Numbered from the stretch's first letter, positions 1 through 8,271 are shown. The stretch: DNA of 19,887 bases from RECH01 sp964431105 (GCA_964431105.1 CAYSIR010000054.1:1-19887); one strand, 5' to 3'. Numbers and translations are program-made. Notes: generated by a model from the sequence alone, not told the origin.

Positions 1-1118
1 TGATCTTTGTGGGGTTGCAAGGCATGATTGACCCACCCCGGCAGGAGGCGATCGCAGCGGTACAGGCCTGCCAGTCGGCTGGGATTCGGGTCAAAATGAT
101 TACAGGCGACCATCTCCTCACCGCCAGCGCGATCGCACGGCAGATGGGGCTAAGCCAAACGGATGATGATCCCGCCTTCACCGGCAGCCAACTTGCCGAC
201 ATGAGCGATCGGGACATGGCTAATGCGGTTCACAATAGTCCTGTCTTTGCGCGAGTTGCCCCTGAACAAAAGCTGCGGCTGGTGGAAGCGTTGCAGGCTC
301 AAGGTGAAATCGTCGCAATGACCGGAGACGGCGTGAATGATGCTCCTGCCCTCAAGCAGGCGGATATTGGCATCGCTATGGGTATCACGGGCACTGAGGT
401 CGCTAAAGAAGCGGCGGATATGGTGCTAACCAATGATAATTTTGCATCCATTGAAGCGGCGGTGGAAGAAGGACGCACGGTTTACCATAACCTATTGAAA
501 ACGATTGGGTTTATCTTACCTGTCAATGGCGGTGAAGCGCTGACTATTATTTTCGGCATTTTGGTGGCGGCAACGCTGCCTATTTTACCGGTACAGATTC
601 TTTGGGTAAATATGGTTAGTTCTGTCGCGCTGAGCGCTACACTCGCATTTGAACCAAAGTCTAAAGATACGATGCAGCGATCGCCCCGTAATCCAAATGA
701 GCCACTTCTGACCGGAAAATTGCTGTGGCGAATTTTGGTGATTTCTGTATTTAACCTTAGCGCCGTATTTGGCATCTTTGAGTGGACGTTGCAAACCACA
801 GAAAGCCTAACGCTGGCTCGCACAATGGCGGTTCATGCGCTTGTGTCAGCCGAGACGTTTTATCTACTCAGCATCAGTCAGTTTATCCCTTCTTTATTGG
901 CTTATCTCAAGCAACAAACACAGTCAATTGCCTACATTCCAGCGATCGGCGTTATTGCTGTATTTTTATTTCAAATACTTTTCAGCCAACTGGCGATCGC
1001 CAATACATTATTTGATACCCAACCGCTGACCTTCATGCAAGCAGTCATTTGTATCGGCGCAGGCATTCCGGTCATTATTCCAGCATCTTTACTCAAGCGG
1101 TTCGCACCTCTGGTTTAG
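1..1118 (+). CDS. Cation-transporting P2-type ATPase, C-terminal part (5' end outside window)
   Basis: This is the C-terminal ~370 residues of a P-type ATPase that uses ATP to move a cation across a membrane. The frame is open from the window edge (first full codon at base 3), so the true start, the phosphorylated DKTGT aspartate and helices M1-M4 lie outside. Counting from the GTG at base 9, the P domain shows MIDPPR (6-11), ITGD (31-34) and TGDGVNDAPALKQADIGIAMG-type hinge residues (105-125). Six hydrophobic segments (M5-M10) follow. M5 keeps an Asn/Glu pair in PVNGGEA (171-177). M6 reads WVNMVSSVALSATLAFEP, where SERCA-type calcium pumps have an aspartate shortly after the Asn. This resembles the large bacterial group annotated only as 'cation-transporting P-type ATPase', and the transported ion cannot be told. 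The gene converges with the minus-strand phosphatase gene. Confidence 0.9.
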   Translation, partial: IFVGLQGMIDPPRQEAIAAVQACQSAGIRVKMITGDHLLTASAIARQMGLSQTDDDPAFTGSQLADMSDRDMANAVHNSPVFARVAPEQKLRLVEALQAQGEIVAMTGDGVNDAPALKQADIGIAMGITGTEVAKEAADMVLTNDNFASIEAAVEEGRTVYHNLLKTIGFILPVNGGEALTIIFGILVAATLPILPVQILWVNMVSSVALSATLAFEPKSKDTMQRSPRNPNEPLLTGKLLWRILVISVFNLSAVFGIFEWTLQTTESLTLARTMAVHALVSAETFYLLSISQFIPSLLAYLKQQTQSIAYIPAIGVIAVFLFQILFSQLAIANTLFDTQPLTFMQAVICIGAGIPVIIPASLLKRFAPLV

Positions 1119-1172
1119 AGAGACTTTTTATCGGGCACAGCCAACAGAAAAATTCTTACCGCTAGTTGAGGT

Positions 1173-1212
1173 AGCGAAACCCAAACCCGCAGACATTTTG
1201 TTGGGTTTCGCT
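1173..1212. repeat. 12-bp perfect inverted repeat, possible bidirectional terminator
   Basis: AGCGAAACCCAA (1173-1184) and TTGGGTTTCGCT (1201-1212) form a perfect 12-bp stem with a 16-base loop. It lies 55 bases past the ATPase stop, in the convergent gap. No long T-tract follows, so ordinary intrinsic termination is uncertain. The 'aacgaaacccaac' type of palindrome is a familiar dispersed repeat of cyanobacterial intergenic DNA, and this may simply be one. Confidence 0.5.
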
Positions 1213-1250
1213 GTCGCCAACCCAACGGTGTTGTGGGCAACTTGTGTATG

Positions 1251-1333
1251 CTTAGTAGCCCAAAAGCGGGAGAAGGGGAGCCAAATTCAAAGTCCCTTTT
1301 TGGCTCTGAGAACAGGGTTTAGGGTGAGGGTTA
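1251..1333. repeat. Dispersed palindromic intergenic repeat (REP-like), copy A
   Basis: Bases 1268-1297 match the reverse complement of 15971-16000 at 28 of 30 positions. The 12-mer CTTAGTAGCCCA at 1251-1262 recurs in direct orientation at 15950-15961. The reverse complement of 1318-1332 matches 9808-9822 over 15 bases. The block is therefore a member of a mobile or amplified intergenic repeat family. It sits between two convergent genes and contains no convincing coding frame. Confidence 0.6.
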
Positions 1334-1404
1334 CAAAAGTGGGGTGCCCCTTGCCAATCAAAATCTGAGCGTTTTGAGCAAGCCTAATCAAGGGCGGACG
1401 ATCG

Positions 1405-2211
1405 CTATAATGCTGCCGTCAGCGGATAAAAGCGATCGCTCAGTTCAGGACGGCTCACGACCAGCGTTGGGTAGGGTTTGTTGCAATAGTCCTGGCCGGG
1501 AACAAGCGGGAAGGGGCAAGTATTATCCAAAGCTATCCATTTAGCACCGGCTGCCTGCACGATCGCCCACACAGCGGCAATGTCCCAAATTTTCGGCGTC
1601 GCTTCGATGCTCGCCAAGGCGGTGCCATTGGCAACGGTCAGCAGATTATACGTCGCAGCACCCAGCATCCGTACCTTACAGGGCACGGGCGATTTAAGAA
1701 TCGCCGTACTGCGGGTGCAGAGGTTCATAAAATGGTTGCTGCTGGGGTCGTCGGGGCTGGAGTGGATGGGGCGATCGTTGAGGAATGCGCCCGTCGGGCC
1801 GCTCAGCCCCGAATCGCCATACCAAAACCCATGGAATGCTTGGGCGATCGGCGGCAAATAAACATAGCCAAAGACCGGCGTTCCTTGGTAAAGCAAGCCC
1901 AGGGAAATGCCCCAGAGGGGAACGCCCCGCGCAAAATTAGTCGTACCGTCAATCGGGTCAATCACCCAGCACCATTCTTTTCTAGGATTCGGAAAGATGT
2001 GCTTGGCTTCTTCGCTGAGGATGCCGTGGTCAGGAAAGGCTTGGGCGATCGCCTCTCGCAATACCCCATCAGCCCAGCGATCGCACTCGGTCACCAAACT
2101 GCCGTCAGCTTTTTCGGTAGCGCTAGCAGTTCCAAAAGATTCCAACAAACGCCGTCCAACTTCGGTAGTGGTACGGTCAGCAAAGTCCAGCACCGTTGGC
2201 CAAAAATCCAT
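1405..2211 (-). CDS. Inositol monophosphatase family protein
   Basis: A 268-residue Mg2+-dependent sugar/inositol phosphatase of the IMPase superfamily. Metal and catalytic signatures are in the expected order: GILSEE with acidic residues at 67-68, WVIDPIDGTTNF with aspartates at 85 and 88 (motif A), and WDIAA with Asp210 (motif B). The length is normal for the family and no signal peptide is seen. The ATG start lies 4 bases after the stop of the upstream transporter gene. GGAG, overlapping that stop codon, sits 7 bases before the ATG, which points to translational coupling and a shared transcript. Substrate cannot be read from sequence: cyanobacterial members include inositol-1-phosphatase, histidinol-phosphatase and 3'-phosphoadenosine-5'-phosphate phosphatase types. 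The genus-level call is firm, the specific reaction is not. Confidence 0.9.
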   Translation of the reverse strand: MDFWPTVLDFADRTTTEVGRRLLESFGTASATEKADGSLVTECDRWADGVLREAIAQAFPDHGILSEEAKHIFPNPRKEWCWVIDPIDGTTNFARGVPLWGISLGLLYQGTPVFGYVYLPPIAQAFHGFWYGDSGLSGPTGAFLNDRPIHSSPDDPSSNHFMNLCTRSTAILKSPVPCKVRMLGAATYNLLTVANGTALASIEATPKIWDIAAVWAIVQAAGAKWIALDNTCPFPLVPGQDYCNKPYPTLVVSRPELSDRFYPLTAAL

Positions 2212-2215
2212 ACAC

Positions 2216-3667
2216 TTACTCCATATCGCCTTCTAGCGCAGTCGCGATCGCTGCTTTTGCATTCATCTGAAATTCTTGAATATCCACGCGGCTCAGTAGC
2301 GCCACAGCAATCAGCATCCCGACCGCCTGCGTCATAAATACAAGAGCATAGGCCGGTAACACCACATCTGCACTGCCCACCAGACCCATAACCGCTTTGC
2401 CAAGATCCAGCAGCCCGCCACCTAGCACCGTTGCACTGCCGCGCGCGATCGCCTGGGCCAACCCCCAGGCCCCAATGAACGTTCCTGCTGTTTCCGCCAC
2501 CGTCAAATCCAGCATCAGCACCAGCGCCCCCAGGGTCAGCACTCCTGATGCAATGCCAAACGCAAATACAGCCAGCATCAGTATGGCTGGAGATGCCGTC
2601 AGACCAGCTCCACTAATGAGCAGCAAACAGACCGCCGCCCACAGACAGCCAAGCTTCACCGTCCGCTTTTTGCCCAAGCGCGGCACCACCCAAAAGCCCG
2701 TCACCACAATGCCCACTAGCGTTCCCATGCCAAACGCAGCATTCAACTGAGTGGTTTCAGAAATCAGCATCCCAAAGACTTCACCGCCGTAGGGTTCAAG
2801 GATGGCATCCTGCATAAACAGGCTGAGACTTAGCACCAGCAAAAATGTAAAAAATAGCCCCGTTTGGCGGCTGGCGGTCAAAATTCGCAGCGCTCGGCCC
2901 AAGGTTAGCCCATCTTCGCGATCGCGCAGGGAGGAACGCTGAGACAGCCGCGAATATTTTTTCTCAATCCCATAGGTACTAGCGATCGCCAACCCGCAAA
3001 CAATCAGCGGCGCAATAATAAACAGCCGGTTGATCGAAGACTGCACCGCTTCGATGGAGGAATCCAACCCCAGCGGGCGCAGCACAATCGAGGTGATGAC
3101 CACGCCGGTAATAATGCCGACCATTAGCATAGCCCAGCCAATCCCAATCAGGCGCGATCGCGATTGGTCATCCGACACATCCACCAACAGCGCCGTAAAC
3201 GGGGTCGAAGTCGCACTCAGCGCCAGCCCATAAACCGCAAATACGCAGGCCAGCAGCGCCACCCACGGGTATGCCTGAGCGCCCCAGCCCACCGTTGCCA
3301 TACTGTTGCTGACTTGCCACACCACCTGCACCGCCACAAATGCCGTGATAGACACCGACACAATCCCCAGCCAGATATAGCTGCTGCGGTGATAGCCAAA
3401 CAAGGGCTTCGAGTCCGACAATTGCCCAAACCACACCCGCGCCGGGGCCATAAACTGATGCACGGCGATCGCACCAGCGGCAATCAAGGCTGGAATTTGC
3501 AATTCGTCAATCATGACGCGGTTCAATACGCCCAGCGTCAACACCGACATGATGCCCAGCCCCATATTGAACACGCCCAGTCGGAGCATCGTCAGCAGCC
3601 CGATTTGGGGAGCGCGCGACGATTCGGGAAAAGCGTCAGCAGAATTCGATAGACGTTCAGTCTCCAT
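2216..3667 (-). CDS. PucC/BCD-family MFS transporter (bacteriochlorophyll-delivery-like)
   Basis: A 483-residue integral membrane protein with about 12 hydrophobic helices. It fits the BCD (PucC/LhaA) branch of the major facilitator superfamily. Supporting features are the N-terminal stretch LRLGVFNMGLGIMSVLTLGVLNRVMIDEL, here residues ~29-57, and the loop WFGQLSDSKPLFGYHRSSYIW (~79-99), which is typical of this family. In purple bacteria such proteins help assemble light-harvesting complexes, probably by handling bacteriochlorophyll. Cyanobacterial homologues are presumed to act in chlorophyll handling or photosystem assembly in the thylakoid, and that role is inferred. The gene is first in a two-gene unit with the IMPase-family gene. 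Upstream DNA is AT-rich with repeated ATCGGTT words, but no clear -35/-10 pair was found. Confidence 0.88.
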   Translation of the reverse strand: METERLSNSADAFPESSRAPQIGLLTMLRLGVFNMGLGIMSVLTLGVLNRVMIDELQIPALIAAGAIAVHQFMAPARVWFGQLSDSKPLFGYHRSSYIWLGIVSVSITAFVAVQVVWQVSNSMATVGWGAQAYPWVALLACVFAVYGLALSATSTPFTALLVDVSDDQSRSRLIGIGWAMLMVGIITGVVITSIVLRPLGLDSSIEAVQSSINRLFIIAPLIVCGLAIASTYGIEKKYSRLSQRSSLRDREDGLTLGRALRILTASRQTGLFFTFLLVLSLSLFMQDAILEPYGGEVFGMLISETTQLNAAFGMGTLVGIVVTGFWVVPRLGKKRTVKLGCLWAAVCLLLISGAGLTASPAILMLAVFAFGIASGVLTLGALVLMLDLTVAETAGTFIGAWGLAQAIARGSATVLGGGLLDLGKAVMGLVGSADVVLPAYALVFMTQAVGMLIAVALLSRVDIQEFQMNAKAAIATALEGDME

Positions 3668-3855
3668 GGCTCTGTTTTAATCGGTTGTTTTTGAATTGAT
3701 TGTTTGATCGGTTAATCAACTTGCAAATCGGTTCCATCATTCCCGTAGCGCGACCCAAGGGGTGAATCGTGGAGAAAAATAAAGCAGGCAGAATGCACAG
3801 ATGGTTCGGGGCAGGGAGAACTTGCGGCTAGAACAGCGCGATCGCCCCTTCCCCA

Positions 3856-4773
3856 CTAGGGCAGCTCCACCGATGTCGGCTTCGCAATATGGGGCAACCC
3901 CCAGCCCAGCTTTTCTCGAAGCACCTGGAAAAATTCGGGATCGCGCAGTCGAATGAAGCGGGCATCGTAGGGCGATCGCACGATCTTCACCCGATCCTCC
4001 GGCAACACATAGCATCCAGCATTGCCATCTACCACCATCACCAAGCGATCGGGATTAGCCGGATGGATCGTGACCGGCTCTGCATCGGCAAACACCAGCG
4101 CCCGCGAGGCCAGAGAGTGCGGACAAATGGGGATCAGTTGCAGCACCGGAACGCCCGGCGTAATTACCGGGCCACCCGCCGACAGCGCATAGGCGGTTGA
4201 CCCCGTTGGGGTAGAAATAATGACGCCATCCGCCGCAATATCCACCGGTGCGTGTCGGCCAATTTCAATCTCGAAATGGCACATACTGGTGAGCGGCTCC
4301 CGATGCAGCACCATCTCATTCAAACACAGCGCTTCCCAAATCAGTTCATCACGGTGAAACATCTGCACCGTAATCATGACGCGACGTTCGATAGTGTATT
4401 GCTCTGCCAGCAGACAGTCCAGCGCATGGGGAAGCTGATTCAGGTAAGCTTCTGTCAGAAAGCCCATGTGTCCGGTGTTGACAGCCAACAACGGCACCCC
4501 GACCGGGGCAACTTGCCGCGCGGCTGCCAGCACCGTACCATCCCCCCCCAACACGATCGCAAACGCCATGTCTGCATCAAAACCAGGGGGAACTAAGTGA
4601 TCGATCGGCGTATGACAAACGGGGCGATCGGGGCTGGAGTATCCTAAAATACCGCCGACCCCAGGCACCCGGCAAACCGCATAGCCTGACTGCTGGAGCT
4701 TCGCCTCGATGTCTTCTCCAATGCGACAGGCGATCGCCTTTGTATCGTTATAGATAATGCCTACTTTGGGCAC
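3856..4773 (-). CDS. nadK: NAD kinase (ATP-NAD kinase), GTG start
   Basis: A 305-residue enzyme that phosphorylates NAD+ to NADP+, the only route to NADP(H). Seen in sequence (numbering from the GTG): PKVGIIYND at 2-10, the GGDGT nucleotide-binding and catalytic motif at 76-80, NTGHMGFL at 99-106, a later LNEMVLHREP, and the glycine-rich TPTGSTAYALSAGGP block. All family hallmarks are present. The frame also opens at a TTG two codons earlier (4779). I chose the GTG at 4773 because it gives the common cyanobacterial N terminus MPKVGIIYND, with GGA about 10 bases upstream. A 188-base gap separates it from the downstream transporter gene, so co-transcription is possible but not shown. Cyanobacteria often have two NAD kinases, and I cannot say which isoform this is. 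Confidence 0.95.
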   Translation of the reverse strand: MPKVGIIYNDTKAIACRIGEDIEAKLQQSGYAVCRVPGVGGILGYSSPDRPVCHTPIDHLVPPGFDADMAFAIVLGGDGTVLAAARQVAPVGVPLLAVNTGHMGFLTEAYLNQLPHALDCLLAEQYTIERRVMITVQMFHRDELIWEALCLNEMVLHREPLTSMCHFEIEIGRHAPVDIAADGVIISTPTGSTAYALSAGGPVITPGVPVLQLIPICPHSLASRALVFADAEPVTIHPANPDRLVMVVDGNAGCYVLPEDRVKIVRSPYDARFIRLRDPEFFQVLREKLGWGLPHIAKPTSVELP

Positions 4774-4779
4774 GCGCAA

Positions 4780-5237
4780 CGTCCAATGGTGTGATACTAA
4801 AAGGGTTGCCGTTCGTCATCCGTACCGCCTAGCGATCGCATGCGTCGTACAACCAACGCTTGTATATAGATTAGTGCGATTTGTACGTGTTTGAACAGCG
4901 AAACCGCAGGTCAACGAACCATCAGCCGAGCAACTCAATGCGCGACTGGCAATAATCACTATCTCATATCATCCACATAAATCAAACAAATACGACAGAT
5001 CGATGGCACTGGGTCATGCTGTTCTGCCAAATGGTACCCGCACTGGCAAGCGCGATCGCCAGAATCAAGCAATAGCAACACATTTAGCAGAATACTCTTT
5101 CTCTCTTTCGTCCTGTATCCCCTCCCACCCCATCCAACTCACCCGCCCGCCATCACCGCCATCACCAATTGGGCAGTTGTCGAACCCTTCATATTTTGTT
5201 ACAAAGAGGGCAGATCGCTGATTAGGCAGGACGCTGA
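4780..5237. other. Divergent intergenic region between nadK and the DUF2993 gene
   Basis: This 458-base spacer must carry the promoters of nadK (leftward) and of the plus-strand DUF2993 gene. A 7-bp inverted repeat CGTACAA/TTGTACG (4846-4852, 4881-4887) brackets an AT-rich TATATA that could belong to a nadK promoter, though no well-spaced -35 was found. A 9-base direct repeat GCCATCACC lies at 5149-5166. The frame 5003-5221 has an unnatural composition and is not taken as a gene. Confidence 0.6.
5177..5205 (+). promoter_or_regulatory. Candidate sigma-70-type promoter for the DUF2993 gene
   Basis: TTGTCG (5177-5182) and TACAAA (5200-5205) are separated by 17 bases, each matching 4 of 6 consensus positions. 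Transcription would begin near 5212, about 26 bases before the ATG at 5238. AGGA stands 6 bases before that ATG. This is a pattern match only. Confidence 0.35.
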
Positions 5238-6032
5238 ATGTTTGGTGGATTGACCGGTTTCACAAACCGCCCGAATACTGATTTTGGTGAGCAGATGTTA
5301 AACACTGTCGCCAGTCAATCGATTCGTCATCTCTTTAGTAAGAGTGATGCCGTGGATGTTGACATTCGCTGTCACCCCTCTAGCAAAATTCTTCAGGGCA
5401 GTGTTGACAGCTTTAAGATGAACGGTCGAGGTCTTACCATTCGCCGACAGTTTTCGGTAGAGGAGATGGCCTTTGAAACGGATGCTGTCATGCTAGATGT
5501 GAGCAGCATCTTTTCCGGCAAAATTCGTCTGCGGCAGCCAACCCAAGCCGTGGCTCAGGTTGTGATTTCTGAACAGGCTATTAATGAAGCCTTTTCTGCT
5601 GAACTGGTGCAGAAACGCCTTATAGATGTGGATTTAGACGTGCTGACCCAGCTTTCTGGGGGCGAACCGATTTCATTCCGAGATGTGTCGGTTGAGTTGC
5701 ACCCTGGCAACCAGGTTGCGATCGCCGCTAAAACGGATCTGCCCAACCGAGATAATGTGCCGATTGCAATGGTAGCTACCTTGGAGATTGAAAAACGCCG
5801 CCGCCTTAAGTTCGCCAACGCCCAGTTTCAGGCTGATGGCATTGAGGCTGATGTGAAACCGCTCTCTGAAACCATTACAGCCGCCTTTACTGAAGTACTA
5901 AATGAAATGGTGGATCTCGATCGCTTTGATCTCGATGGTGTATTGCTACGGCTAAACCGATTAGAGGTTGAGGGGAAAAATTTGGTCTTTAGCGGGTATG
6001 CTCAGATCAATCACTTCCCAGGGATGAAGTAG
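5238..6032 (+). CDS. DUF2993 (LmeA-like phospholipid-binding) family protein
   Basis: A 264-residue protein that looks like the cyanobacterial DUF2993 family, related to LmeA, a phospholipid-binding protein of mycobacteria. Seen: an early FGEQMLNTVASQSIRHLFSKSDAVDVDIRCHPSSKIL-type helix plus strand (~17-53), alternating beta-rich segments with GxVDSFxMxGxGL, and a late LNRLEVEGKNLVFSGYAQINHFPG ending. Unlike mycobacterial LmeA it shows no signal peptide or membrane helix, so it is probably cytoplasmic or peripherally membrane-bound. Start: ATG with AGGA 6 bases upstream. The exbB-like gene follows after 46 bases on the same strand, so the two may share a transcript. Function in cyanobacteria is not established; a lipid-binding role is inferred from the family. 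Confidence 0.8.
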   Translation: MFGGLTGFTNRPNTDFGEQMLNTVASQSIRHLFSKSDAVDVDIRCHPSSKILQGSVDSFKMNGRGLTIRRQFSVEEMAFETDAVMLDVSSIFSGKIRLRQPTQAVAQVVISEQAINEAFSAELVQKRLIDVDLDVLTQLSGGEPISFRDVSVELHPGNQVAIAAKTDLPNRDNVPIAMVATLEIEKRRRLKFANAQFQADGIEADVKPLSETITAAFTEVLNEMVDLDRFDLDGVLLRLNRLEVEGKNLVFSGYAQINHFPGMK

Positions 6033-6078
6033 CCTGTGATTAGGCTCAATCCCTTTCACTAGGTATCGGGCGATCGCC

Positions 6079-6726
6079 ATGTCTATTGGACAAATTTTTT
6101 CATTGGGGGGAGTCGTAATGATTCCCCTCATTTTGCTTTCTGTCCTCACGCTTGCCCTCATCTTAGAGCGGCTCATGTTTTGGTTTCGCATTGTGGGACG
6201 GCAGCCCTCCGTTGCCCGTGAAGTCTTGACGGCCTACCCCCGCGATTTCAAAAAAGCGTTTGACGTACTCAAGCAAAATCTAGATCTGCCCATTGCCCGC
6301 GTGTTTCTGGCAGCGCTGCGGCTTGAACAATCCACACCGGAGGAGTTCCGCCTAGCGCTTGAAACGGCTGCCCAAGCGGAGTTGCCCACCCTAAAACGAT
6401 TTAGCACCGTCTTCGATACGGTGATTAGCGTAGCGCCACTGCTGGGGCTATTGGGTACAATTTTGGGCTTAATTGATGCTTTTTCGGCGCTGCGAGTTGG
6501 TGATATTGGCGGCACCGACAGCGTGAATGTTACCGTTGGCATCAGCCAGGCGCTAGTTTCAACGGCGGCCGGGTTGGTAGTGGCGATTGTGACGCTGTTG
6601 TTTGCCAATCTGTTTCGGGGGCTGTACCTGCGGCAGCGATCGCTCATGGTGGACTACGGCGGACAGTTGGAACTGCTGCACCGCCGCCATGCCAAGATTG
6701 AGGGCTATCCCTATGCAACTTCCTGA
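6079..6726 (+). CDS. exbB: MotA/TolQ/ExbB proton-channel family protein
   Basis: A 215-residue inner-membrane protein of the ExbB/TolQ family. With ExbD it forms a proton-driven motor that energises an outer-membrane process. Three membrane segments are visible: ~9-31 (GGVVMIPLILLSVLTLAL), ~112-134 (VISVAPLLGLLGTILGLIDAF) and ~155-178 (SQALVSTAAGLVVAIVTLL). The last two carry the glycine- and threonine-rich motifs that line the channel. A HIP1 octamer (GCGATCGC) lies immediately before the ATG and no Shine-Dalgarno sequence is evident. Its stop overlaps the exbD start by 14 bases, which implies coupled translation. No TonB, TolA or TonB-dependent receptor lies in the window, so the energised partner is unknown. 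Confidence 0.9.
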   Translation: MSIGQIFSLGGVVMIPLILLSVLTLALILERLMFWFRIVGRQPSVAREVLTAYPRDFKKAFDVLKQNLDLPIARVFLAALRLEQSTPEEFRLALETAAQAELPTLKRFSTVFDTVISVAPLLGLLGTILGLIDAFSALRVGDIGGTDSVNVTVGISQALVSTAAGLVVAIVTLLFANLFRGLYLRQRSLMVDYGGQLELLHRRHAKIEGYPYATS

Positions 6727-7105
6727 CGAATTGGAGACGCCAGCCCAGGTCAATATTGTGCCGATGATTGATGCCATTTTTGCAATACTGGCATTTTTTA
6801 TTTTGTCTACGCTGTTTCTAACGCGATCCCAGGGGCTACCCGTCACCTTGCCCAGTGCTGCCACTGGCGAATCGCAATTGCAAGAGCAAATTGTCGTCAC
6901 TATCGATCGCCAGGGCAATATTTTTCTAGATCAACAACCTGTCCCCCTGGAAGCACTGATCGAACAGGTGCGATCGCGACCTCAGCCAACCCTGGTTATC
7001 ATCAATGCCGACACCGCCGCCCAACATGGTCAGGTCGTGCAGGTGATGGATCGGCTGCGCACCCTAGAGGGCGTTCGACTTGCGATCGCCACTCAGTCGC
7101 CCTGA
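6713..7105 (+). CDS. exbD: ExbD/TolR family biopolymer transport protein
   Basis: A 130-residue partner of ExbB. The N terminus PAQVNIVPMIDAIFAILAFF is the standard ExbD signature: a short cytoplasmic tail, then one membrane helix (~17-36) with the proton-relay aspartate at position 20. A periplasmic domain of about 90 residues follows (LPSAATGESQ through the C-terminal RTLEGVRLAIATQS). The frame stays open upstream, but the ATG at 6713 fits the family length, has GAGGG about 9 bases before it, and overlaps the end of exbB by 14 bases. ExbB and ExbD together should form a stator complex in the plasma membrane. Nearby minC points downstream to cell-division genes, but co-function with them is not shown. 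Confidence 0.9.
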   Translation: MQLPDELETPAQVNIVPMIDAIFAILAFFILSTLFLTRSQGLPVTLPSAATGESQLQEQIVVTIDRQGNIFLDQQPVPLEALIEQVRSRPQPTLVIINADTAAQHGQVVQVMDRLRTLEGVRLAIATQSP

Positions 7106-7428
7106 TGCCCTCACAGGCTCTTAAAATAATGGCTCTGTCCCATGCAGTACGGTTGCAGCTTCTTCGGTTTCTGTTAATGTATCGAATGACAAACCCCGAT
7201 CTAGGATGAGTCAGGCAATGGCGATCGCCGCTAGCGGACAGGCTCAACGACCCACCTAAACGGTCAAACTCAGTGCAGCCCTACACCCCTTGCTGCCACC
7301 CATCCGCCAGGAACTGTTCCTCACTGTCTAAACCGGATTGCTGTGGATCATGGCTGTGGATCATCAGTTCTGGTTATTAACTGCATTTATTGCTCCATCA
7401 TCGTCTAGCAGAATTGGATCCGTTACTC
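7106..7428. other. Intergenic spacer between exbD and minC
   Basis: These 323 bases contain no convincing gene. A 12-base direct repeat GCTGTGGATCAT occurs at 7340-7351 and 7353-7364, about 65 bases before the minC start, and might be a slippage product or protein-binding tandem. No strong terminator hairpin was seen after exbD, so read-through into minCDE cannot be excluded. Confidence 0.5.
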
Positions 7429-8271
7429 ATGACGACTGAACCCACCTCTGATTTAACCCCCACTCCGGACTCACAAGCGCCCATATCTCAAACGGCTCCA
7501 GCTAATGTTTCGGCGATCGCTCAGTCCATGACCGATGCCAACGCAGTTCCCCAAGTCCGGTTTAAGTCAGAAGGTGGGCGGCTCTTACTGTTGCTGCCTC
7601 CTGATTCCGACGCGCAAGCAGCGCCCACCTGGAACGAGCTTTTGCAACAACTTAAACAACGGCTGAATGGGGGCGATCGCTTTTGGAAAGAAGGAACCTC
7701 CATCCACCTCATTGCCCGCGATCGCCTCCTCGATGCCCGCCAACTGCAAGCGATCGCCGATGCGCTGTCCGATGTCAGTCTGCATCTCAAGCGGGTCTAC
7801 ACCAGTCGGCGGCAAACAGCCGTCGCCGCCGCCACCATCGGCTACTCCGTCGAACAGTTATCGCCCGTTACGCCCCTCAGCCAATCCAGCACCGAGGCTA
7901 GCCATCCCCTCGCCGATCCGCTGTACGTGCAAACGACGGTGCGATCGGGCATTGAAATTCGACATCCGGGCAGCATCGTAATTGTGGGTGACGTAAATCC
8001 AGGGGGGTCAATCGTCGCCGATGGAGATGTGATAGTGTGGGGCACCCTCCGCGGTCTAGCCCAGGCCGGAGCCAATGGCAACCAGCAGTGCTTGATTATG
8101 GCGCTACGACTAGAACCAACCCAGATTCGCATTGCCGGATACGTGGCCCGGGCACCTGAATCTCCACCAGACCAGTATCATCCTGAAATTGCTTACGTGG
8201 CACCAGAGGGAATTCGCATCGCCCGGGCCGCCGATTTTCCCAGAATACGTTTAAACTCTAGACCAAGCTAG
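7429..8271 (+). CDS. minC: Septum site-determining protein MinC
   Basis: A 280-residue inhibitor of FtsZ ring assembly that, with MinD, prevents division away from midcell. Residues ~1-40 are a Thr/Pro/Ala-rich and probably disordered extension. Residues ~42-140 form the N-terminal FtsZ-antagonist domain (FKSEGGRLLLLLPP... through YTSRRQ). After a linker, residues ~165-270 give the C-terminal beta-helix domain. It includes RSGIEIRHPGSIVIVGDV, NPGGSIVADGDVIVWGTLRG and AYVAPEGIRIA, the parts that dimerise and contact MinD. The frame opens 39 bases earlier at a TTG, but the ATG at 7429 (MTTEPTSD) is the sensible start. A small hairpin CTAGAC/GTCTAG overlaps the stop. It is followed by minD and minE in the standard order. 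Confidence 0.95.
   Translation: MTTEPTSDLTPTPDSQAPISQTAPANVSAIAQSMTDANAVPQVRFKSEGGRLLLLLPPDSDAQAAPTWNELLQQLKQRLNGGDRFWKEGTSIHLIARDRLLDARQLQAIADALSDVSLHLKRVYTSRRQTAVAAATIGYSVEQLSPVTPLSQSSTEASHPLADPLYVQTTVRSGIEIRHPGSIVIVGDVNPGGSIVADGDVIVWGTLRGLAQAGANGNQQCLIMALRLEPTQIRIAGYVARAPESPPDQYHPEIAYVAPEGIRIARAADFPRIRLNSRPS

Noticed and set aside
1732..2337. Plus-strand frame of 201 codons across the phosphatase gene and the end of the transporter gene
   Set aside because: The minus-strand IMPase motifs are complete and in order. This frame has low-complexity Ser/Arg/Pro composition and no family resemblance.
3164..3652. Long plus-strand frame (162 codons) opposite the PucC-like gene
   Set aside because: It is antisense to a clear membrane transporter, and its His/Arg/Gln-rich translation reflects the complement of hydrophobic codons.
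4846..4887. TATATA between CGTACAA/TTGTACG as a nadK promoter
   Set aside because: No -35 hexamer at acceptable spacing on the minus strand, so it is mentioned in the spacer entry but not called as a promoter.
5003..5221. 72-codon frame in the nadK/DUF2993 spacer
   Set aside because: Translation is rich in Ser, Pro, Thr and Arg with no fold-like pattern. It overlaps the probable promoter of the DUF2993 gene and has no ribosome site.
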